Assembly: GCF_014898055.3 (NCBI RefSeq)
Contig: NW_023604295.1
Span: 141,576,676 to 141,640,675 of the forward strand
Direction: 5' to 3'
Length of the DNA: 64,000 nucleotides
Source of the DNA: Talpa occidentalis
Taxonomy: Eukaryota > Chordata > Mammalia > Eulipotyphla > Talpidae
A model generated the notes under the pieces. That model was not told where the DNA came from. It saw nothing but the letters and a program-made list of their open reading frames with translations, and ran no database searches. The translations under genes and the position numbers were made by a program. Numbering within the stretch: the stretch's first letter is position 1; every line of letters begins with the position of its first letter. Of the stretch, positions 57,157-64,000 are shown piece by piece.

Positions 57157-58584
57157 GCATATTTTTGGCCTAGATCACACAGCAGTATGAACACTGAACT
57201 GAACTCCAAAGGAAGTCTGTTTGAAGAAGCATAAGCTGTATGCAGTGCAGGGGATATGGAAAAGTGGGTTCTCATCCTGCCACCAGTTACCAGGTCTGGA
57301 TTTTAGGATAATTCTCTGTATCCCAGTTTTTCACTCATAAAGTAGGGCTACTTAATCTTCCTTGCTACCTCAAATGATTTTCCAAGATTTTAAGAGAGAA
57401 AGTCCTCTTTATACCTAAAAATAACTTTGTGGTATAAAATATTTTCCTAGTTTTATTATATTTCTCTGCTAGTCAGCAGAGAAACTTTGAAAGGGGAAAC
57501 ATTAACCCAAAAATAATTGCAGGTCAAGTTCAGACTGACGTGCTGGGGAGTGAGCAGTTCTGCTAGGTCTTCACAGGAGATGTAGACTATTTTCAATACT
57601 CAGGATTCTTTCTTACTGAACACAGACAATTCATAAAAATGTATTCTGAAAGTTAAAATTACATCTAAACTAAGTAGGTTTAGGGAAATCTGTCATCACA
57701 TTGAATAATTAGTGATAATAATATTGACCCACACTTCCTCTAATAACATCATCATCAAATATTTTGCAAAAAATAATTAAATCTCGAACTTTATTTGAAA
57801 ATGAATTAATAATTCATAGACTAGTGAGACCTGCATGATCAACACCATTAGCTGGTTCTTAGGAATTAACAACTGGTGGGCTGTAAAAATAATCTGTTTG
57901 CTATGAACCTAGGAAAATGAAAGGGAAATCTTTAGATATGCTGTTTTTTTTTTAATCCCACAAGCAGTCCACAAGTAAGGACATTGTATATGGTTTATAT
58001 TGAAGTAAAAAGAATTCTTTCTAAAGCCTTAACAGAAAGATAAAAACACCTTGTTGATATCATAAAATCAGAATCTAAAATCTTTAGTACTTTGATTAAC
58101 ACTCTGATTCCATCTTTCACTGTGTAAAAGTTCAATTGGGTTTAACTTTCTGTGTTGGACAATATGAAATGGATATATGATGGGAAACTTTCATCCCAAG
58201 GTAGAAAGGAAGAACGTGGGGCTAGTTTTCTAGAAAGCTATGAGGTTCTCCTTGAATTAGCTAACAATGATGATGAAGGAACTAAAGAGTGAAAGTATTA
58301 CTTGTTTTTAGATTTCCATACTTCTTTACAAATAAGATACTCTTGCCAGGTTAATTTGCAATAATTATTTTTAATAAATAAGCAAATTTGAACTCCCTTT
58401 ATTACTTCTGAATCCTCAGGGGAAAAACTATGGTCAAATGAACAATTCTTCTCCATGGGCAAAGCAGAAAAAGTTCCTGCCTTGTGTTAGGTAGTATAGT
58501 TTATCATAAAATAGTTCTTCTGCTAACATCAAATCATAGAATTGTAACTATTACAAATATTAAAAAGTATAGTAGTAGTAATAA
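57157..58584. other. Unassigned AT-rich DNA
   Basis: No nameable repeat or gene signal. A short (TAG)(TAA)n run occurs at 58568-58590. Confidence 0.45.
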
Positions 58585-58745
58585 TAATAATAGTTTTATT
58601 TATCAGTGATTGCTATATGTTCTAATTCCTATATCATTACTATAATACAATATCTTTATTTTCACTGTATACATGAAGGCCCTGAAGTGTAGGATAGTTA
58701 AGCAACTCGTGAAAAGTCACAAAGTTAGTTAGGGGACAGAACCGT
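58585..58745 (-). mobile_element. MIR fossil
   Basis: TTTTCACTGTATACATGAAG, GCCCTGAAGTGTAGGATAGT, TAAGCAACTCGTGAAAAGTC and ACAAAGTTAGTTAGGGGACA match reversed MIR ('TTTACAGATGAGGAAACTGAGGCACAGAGAGGTTAAGTAACTTGCCCAAGGTCACACAGCTAGTAAG'). Confidence 0.85.
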
Positions 58746-58792
58746 TTTCAAAGCCAACTCTGCAGCTAAAGAGGCGTGATCATATGCCTCTA

Positions 58793-58864
58793 AATCACAT
58801 ACAGTGTTGTAAACCAATGTAACCTCAATTAAAAAATAAATACAATAACCGAAAAAAAAAAAAA
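58793..58864 (+). mobile_element. L1 3' terminal fragment with poly-A
   Basis: ACAGTGTTGTAAACCAATGT, AACCTCAATTAAAAAATAAA, then A12. This is the extreme 3' end of the same L1 lineage as 26.9 kb, truncated to about 60 bp. The AC/A-tail break (AATACAATAACCG) is unusual. Confidence 0.8.
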
Positions 58865-59105
58865 CAAGCCTGATTAAATTGAAATCTCTGGAAATGTATT
58901 TCCTGAGATAATTGAAGATTTTTTTTTTTATTCTAGTATGCCCGATCATAATACAACCATCTTGTCAGCATGAATTCACTGCTGAGAGAAAAAAAAGCAG
59001 TTAATTTCTTACTCATTTTCCTATCCAGTGGTTACAGCTGGCAAACTTCAGTGTTCTTTGGCAAGCAGATCTTGAGATAGATTTGTTTTGTTTACTTTAC
59101 TTTGC

Positions 59106-59140
59106 GGGGTGGGGTGGGGGTGGGGGTGGGGGTGGCGGGG
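59106..59140 (+). repeat. G-rich (GGGGGT)n tract with G-quadruplex potential
   Basis: Seven G-runs of two to five Gs separated by single bases (mostly T) over 35 bp, easily meeting the G3+N1-7 pattern for an intramolecular quadruplex on the plus strand. The complementary C-rich strand gives the proline/histidine-rich reverse frames at 59048-59381, which are not genes. Confidence 0.9.
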
Positions 59141-59569
59141 AGAAAAGAGAGAAATCCAGAGGATCAAATCTTTTCTGGATAACGTAGTTCTGTAAGACTT
59201 TATCTTGGAAGGGGATTGGAAAATTGGGAGCCAAAGTGAGTGAGTGAGGAATGTAAAAGAAGAATGAAAACACATCCTTAAAAGTTTCATCCACTTTACA
59301 ATTTTGCCCCGAGGGTCGCTGGGTGAAGGCCAATCCCCTACTCATTTTTTGGACCCAGGTTATTAGATTAGGGGCACACACTCCTCCATGTCCTCATACT
59401 GAATTGGTCATAGCAAGTCACATGGACTCACCAAACTCCAAAGAGAATGGAGGAGACCACTCCTCCCTGAGCCAGAAATAGCCAAATAGAGTATTGGTGG
59501 ATATCTTCAATAACTGTCAAGGTTGCTAATGGGGGGGGGGTGGGCATAATAAAGCTAGCCCCTTCCCTC

Positions 59570-60300
59570 AAATACAAAAGTATATTCCAGGTGTATGAAA
59601 ATCATGAAACAACAAGAAAAATAGATTTTAAAGCATTTAGAAAATATAACAGGATGTCTTTATGGCATTGAGATAAGCAATGATTTCCTTAAAATGGGAG
59701 AAAAAATACAGATCCATAATGTCCAATTTTGGTAAATATTATGATGCTGAAATACCTTTTCAAGATAAAAGTATGTTTAAGAATATATAAACCATGCTGG
59801 AACAAAACAACTCATCTGGCCAACAATAAATACTATCTAGAGTAAATAGGCACTTCTAAAAATCAATAAGAAAAAGACCAGTACAAAACTAGACAATGAA
59901 TAAGAACAGGCAATCCATAGAAGAGAAATGGAGAGTGGTATAGTGGTATATAATTATGTATCAGATGCTAACCTCGTCTATAATCAGGAAAATGCAATAA
60001 AGTGTCATTATACATCCACAGGCCAAAGTTAAGAAGTTTGATATGAGACATGAAAAGATGAGCCCACTACGAGGCTCACAAGTGGGCCTGGTGGCTGTAT
60101 AAAGTTAAATTATGTTATTAATTGGATTTACATAGCAATTTGGATTTGCATAGTAAGATTGAAAGGAAGTATGCCTATACAACAAAACTAATATTCCACA
60201 TTAAACAAATACGCAAGTGGTAATAATGTCCACACTTGTCAGTGTGATGCTGTTTGTAACAATAAACACTTGAAAGCATCCCTGAAAGGAAGAATATAGC
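59570..60300 (+). mobile_element. Old L1 ORF2 fossil
   Basis: GGCATTGAGATAAGCAATGA..TTTCCTTAAAATGGGAG, GAATATATAAACCATGCTGG, AACAACTCATCTGGCCAACA and GACATGAAAAGATGAGCCC follow the L1 ORF2 3' region ('TTGGCAATGATTTCTTAGATATGACACC.. GAATATATAAAGAACTCCTAC.. CACATGAAAAGATGCTCAAC'). Many frameshifts; no open frame. Confidence 0.75.
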
Positions 60301-60309
60301 CTTTGGAAT

Positions 60310-60432
60310 CTGTCCCCACAATAGCAGCCATTTTTTTCTGTTAAGTCGACTGCTTTGCCCTCATTCCTAGATGGCTGCCTGGAATGTAGTATATGCTCAA
60401 TGAATACCTCATTAACATAATAAATGAATCAT
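60310..60432 (+). mobile_element. Possible MIR/L2 3' end
   Basis: GATGGCTGCCTGGAATGTAG, TATATGCTCAATGAATACCT resembles 'AGTGCCTGGCACATAGTAGGCGCTCAATAAATATT', the shared MIR/L2-type end. Confidence 0.5.
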
Positions 60433-60609
60433 GGATTATTGGGTTACTACAAGGAATCTAAAATGAATGAACCATAATATTTAACCAGTTGCATACATCA
60501 AGATTGCAAGTTTTAAAATGAATGAGTGTAAAAGCTAGTTCCAGAACATGTAACTATAAAATCATTTCTAAATTACAAAACACATAAACTATGTTCATTA
60601 TTTATGGAT

Positions 60610-60860
60610 AATATAAAAAAAATACAAGTATCAGACCATAAACAAGTGGCCAAGACAGCAGTTACCCCCTGGGAGGATGAACGAAAACAAAGGCACATAT
60701 AAACGTATCTGTAACGATTTATTCTTGACAGAAGCAGTTATGATAAAATTAGTATTTTTTTAAACCTGGATATTGCATTATCCTGAGTTTTAAAGGAATC
60801 AATTTCTGTACTTTCTTTTTACAAAATATTTTGAAATTATTTCATAAACTATACAACATA
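60610..60860 (+). mobile_element. Old L1 3' segment
   Basis: GCAGTTACCCCCTGGGAGGA, ACGTATCTGTAACGATTTAT and TTTGAAATTATTTCATAAAC resemble 'GGTTACCTCTGGGAAGGGG.. ATCTGTAATGTTTTATTTC.. TTGAAATATTTCATAA', found near the 3' end of old mammalian L1s. It is probably the continuation of 59570-60300. Confidence 0.6.
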
Positions 60861-62889
60861 CCTATATTAAATGTATAAGTCAGTAGACAAATTTATACTT
60901 GATATTCAATAGCATATATCGTTATTTGAATTTCTTAATTTTAGCTATCCTATTCCTATTCCACCTATTTAAAGTTATATATATTTGTGACAAACGAGCG
61001 CTGAGATGTGATGGAGAAGTTCATTAATTTCCATTAGTACCTTTGACCGTTACATTTACATTGAGAGTAATTAATTAGTGGCCCCCATAGTCTCATTGGC
61101 TCTGTACTGGCTGGAGAACTAAACTTTTCTGCTCTTGCCCCTGCCATTTAGGAGCTTACTCTTTAGAGAGCCTTTAAATTTAGGAAAGACTTTGTAATAC
61201 ACAAAAGGAAATGACTACCTTAGTTCAAGGCTTCATTTCTTCTGGTTTCTGTGGTCTGACATGTGCTCTTTGTTCTGTTACATTTATAGCTCAATTCTGA
61301 GCAAAGATGGAACATTCACCATTCCCTACACTCCCAAGGCTCCTGTTCACATTTCATAAATGATAAAAAAAAGTAACCACAATGTTTAACCTTTCATTGT
61401 AGTTGCTCTTAGATATTATATTCATTTCTTTATGTTTGCCTTAATTTATCTTAATGTCTTTAGAGATAATTTTAATGAAAACAATTCTGCATGACTATAG
61501 TTATGGATTATGCTAACAGGAATATAGATGTCTGACCAAATTATATATACTTTTGACTTTAAGACAATCAAGACTGTTTAATCAGTGACATCAGTGTGGA
61601 CCCAATTAGCACAGTTTGCAGCCACTTCATAATTCAAAAGAATGTGATCATTCAGCTGGAAGCACATTTGACAGAAACTCCATAGTCATGAAGGTAAAAG
61701 CTTGCAAGATCACCCACTAGGATGGAGAAGCTGTCATTCTTTCATCAGTGCTGTTGAATACTAATGTCAAGGTCAGAATGGTGTAATTTTAGGCTGCCAA
61801 AATATTGCTGGAATTGATACACCAGAAGATGTTTAAGAAAGTTAAAGAAATAGAACTTTGGAAAAGTTTCCTAAGGTATAGTTAGATTCGACTCTTTATT
61901 GCCTGGAGACAATTCTCCATTTTATCATTGTTTTACAACAAAATCTTCAACCAGTTCTCCTGCATAATGATTCAAATATTCTTCCTTTCTCTTGCCCTCT
62001 TTATTATTAAATTCATATCTTGGCTAAGAATTGTGACTATTGTAAAAATCGATTCCTTTGAGATTCTAATTTTAAAAGAAAGCCTGCTTTTGTTAAGCTT
62101 AACATTCACCCCCGTCTGCCACAAATGGAGTGAGAGTATAAGATACATTTAATTCCAGTACAGTTTTCTAAAAATGTCATTTCAAACACGCATTTCTCTT
62201 GCCTTCGGAGTGCAGAGAGTAAGAATCTAATAAATGAAGAAAAAAGTGCAAATTATATTGAGTTTCCACGATAGAGGCTTGTTCTAATTAAATCATGATC
62301 ATTGTTACATTGTTACTAAATAACATTTATCCATGAAACCCTCTTTTGGAAAAAGTGTTTTTATGTATGTTGTGTATGTTCTTTGATTCTATTTGTAATC
62401 ATTGTGAGAAGCAGAGAGCTGTGTGTTTTGCCAGGGTTTGAGCAAAGATGCCTGAGCCCCTAGCAGACTTAACTGAAGGGCCAGGTTGGGTGGAATCCGG
62501 CCTCTGGGATGGGTGTGACGTCTTACAACCAGCCATGTTGGCCATTTATTCCTGTTTCTTTGTACATGATGTTCTGAATTATCCTCCAGATTTCTCTTTT
62601 TTTTTTTTTTAATTTTTAAGGGACAAAATAAGAGGCAAAGTAACATTGCATCTTTCTTTTATTTTTGTATTTACTAAGCATTTCCAGACGCCACTCAAAC
62701 CAGGAAAAAAAAAAAAAACAAAACAAAACCAAAACCTCATAGTCGCCGGATCTGATTGATTTCACAAACATAAATATGTCAATGTGTGGTGCTAAACAAT
62801 AGCTCAGTAGGATTGCTTTCCATATTCCAGATACATTCTGAAGGATGTCTAAAATGACATGTTTGCAGTAAAATATACATGGCCGGGTG
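60861..62889. other. Unassigned AT-rich DNA
   Basis: No nameable repeat or gene. The stretch 60960-61110 (ACAAACGAGCGCTGAGATGT, TTCATTAATTTCCATTAGTA, GAGAGTAATTAATTAGTGGC) has paired homeodomain-like cores. The A-run with AACAAAACAAAACC at 62705-62733 is simple sequence. Confidence 0.4.
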
Positions 62890-63290
62890 AACTTTCCTGG
62901 TCTTATCTTGCGCCTCAGTGACTCTAAAGAGAAAGTGAAATTTTTCATTCTGCATCGGACATGTTTTAAAAATATTTAAATATTGCTTGCAAATATTCCT
63001 GAGCCTTCATAAACATGCTGCTTACTTTTAACGATTTCTAATTTTAACTTATTACTCAGGGCTTAGGGGCAGAAAGCAATCACCTTTTTAAGTGTTTCAT
63101 GGTGGAGGTTTTAACTGAATCGATTCCATCTACATTAGACCATGCCTATGCTTAGCTTTAAAAACAATTTATCAGCTTCCTACGGTGCTTTAAATCTTCT
63201 GAGATGATTACGTAGACAGCACTACACACTTGTTCAAAGTTAAGCAATCTTTTATGATTTGGGAGTAATATAAAAATTGATGCCTGATTT
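62890..63290. promoter_or_regulatory. Candidate conserved noncoding element
   Basis: Repeat-free, with retained CpGs (TTGCGCCTCAG, GCATCGGACATG, TTTAACGATTTC, GATTACGTAGAC) and motifs including TGATTACGTAG-like (bZIP half CRE/CEBP-like) and AACTGAATCGATTCCATC with the palindrome GAATCGATTC. Inferred from texture only. Confidence 0.25.
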
Positions 63291-63711
63291 TAAATGACTA
63301 ACAACTTAGCATCATGGAAAACAGACTGCAGGAGCCCCCTCAGCCCCTGGCCAATGCTGAAGGTCAAGGACATATCTAATTCAAGGGTCACCCTCTTACC
63401 ACTGGAGTTGGAAGAATAAGAGATGGGGAGAGAGGTAAATCAGCATAAGACATGGACCAAATTGCACAAAGAAATAGTATTTTTTTTCTAGCAGATCTCA
63501 TCACTTTAATATATATCCTCTGTCTTTTCATATAGAGTATTTGTATTAAACTTGAAGAGCGCTAATGAGGTGATCAAACAAATATTTATGGCATTCAACC
63601 GACCTCTGTGAAAAATGCTGGGATTCATCAATAAATAAGTCTGTGTCCTTAAGATGCTCAAAGTTTTGAGAAAAGCAGATAAATTAGATAGTCAATGACA
63701 GTGAGAGACAG

Positions 63712-63752
<41 letters not shown>

Positions 63753-64000
63753 GAGTGGATATGGTTATGGAATAGGTGTAGATAGAAAAAAAATGCAGAT
63801 ATAAATAGATATTCCACAATTTGCTCCACTTTTCACTGACCAAATCCCTTTACCTTAAAGGAACATAGAGGCATCCTAAATGTTAAGATGCGTACAGAAC
63901 CATAACAACGTTAATACATGCACAGATGAAAGTAAAGGAAAAGGAGCCTGGAGAATGTAGTTAAGAGCAACAGGCGTCTCCTTCTGTGCCTGCAAAATCG
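63291..64000. other. Unassigned DNA with a GA microsatellite
   Basis: Contains CAAACAAATATTTATGGCATTCAACC near 63577, a possible MIR/L2-type remnant, and a (GA)n tract at 63712-63752. Nothing else recognised to the end of the window. Confidence 0.4.
63712..63752 (+). repeat. (GA)n microsatellite
   Basis: About eighteen GA units with one AAAG interruption. Confidence 0.95.

Noticed and set aside
59048..59381. Proline/histidine-rich reverse frames
   Set aside because: They translate the G-rich simple repeat at 59106-59140; there is no other coding evidence.
1..64000. CRISPR arrays, bacterial operons, phage or plasmid features
   Set aside because: No direct repeats with regular spacers and no ribosome-binding-site/ORF organisation; SINE, L1, L2, MIR and hAT content is mammalian.
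1..64000. Nuclear mitochondrial insert or tRNA/rRNA genes
   Set aside because: No recognisable mitochondrial gene or cloverleaf sequence was seen; the only tRNA-like sequences are SINE heads.

Overview
This window is AT-rich mammalian nuclear DNA. I found no protein-coding gene, structural RNA gene or CRISPR array that I can support; the open frames are short, overlap on both strands and lack domain content, apart from remnants of LINE ORF2. It reads as a gene desert or the inside of a very large intron. The content is interspersed repeats of several ages, microsatellites, a strong CTCF-type motif and several repeat-free AT-rich stretches that could be conserved noncoding DNA.

Organism: fourteen copies of one tRNA-derived SINE occur here. 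Each has a head beginning GGGCCTCCCTGGTGGC, a B-box-like GAGTTCGATCC, a unique body, and a tail of AATAAA repeats followed by TCTTT (the 'T+' SINE class). I saw no Alu, B1/B2, Bov-tA/BovB, PRE-1, ERE or carnivore SINEC copies, which argues against primates, rodents, ruminants, pigs, equids and carnivores. A laurasiatherian with its own tRNA SINE fits best, for example a rhinolophoid bat (Rhin-1 type) or a camelid (vic-1 type). I cannot decide between them from memory.

Layout: 1-9 kb is mostly unassigned, with one SINE and an old LINE-like patch. At 9.2-9.8 kb lies a young 5'-truncated L1 with a perfect 16-bp target duplication and an intact ORF2 C-terminus. From 12.2 to 15.5 kb there are L2 and L1 fossils, and a SINE carrying an internal chimeric segment that matches two sites upstream. 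From 16 to 18.5 kb are two SINEs and an old L1/HAL1-like LINE. From 20 to 22.4 kb is a repeat-poor stretch followed by MIR and hAT fossils. From 25.7 to 28.2 kb are L2(-), L1 3' end(+) and L2(+). From 28 to 38 kb the sequence is more GC-rich and largely unassigned, with L1 and SINE insertions at 32-33 kb. At 38.3-38.9 kb a CTCF motif sits next to a cluster of transcription-factor-like motifs. From 40 to 49.3 kb are SINEs, MER20-like and MIR fossils, a GC-rich unclassified block and a long L2 tract. From 53 to 57 kb are four SINEs, two of them inserted into the same target. From 58.5 to 61 kb are MIR and old L1 remnants and a G-quadruplex-type tract, and the last 3 kb is repeat-poor.

Nothing here works as an operon or pathway. 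The functional candidates are regulatory (CTCF motif, enhancer-like cluster, possible conserved elements). The main structural novelty is the template-switch-like insert inside the SINE at 14983-15378. Family names rest on recall of consensus sequences, not on a database search.
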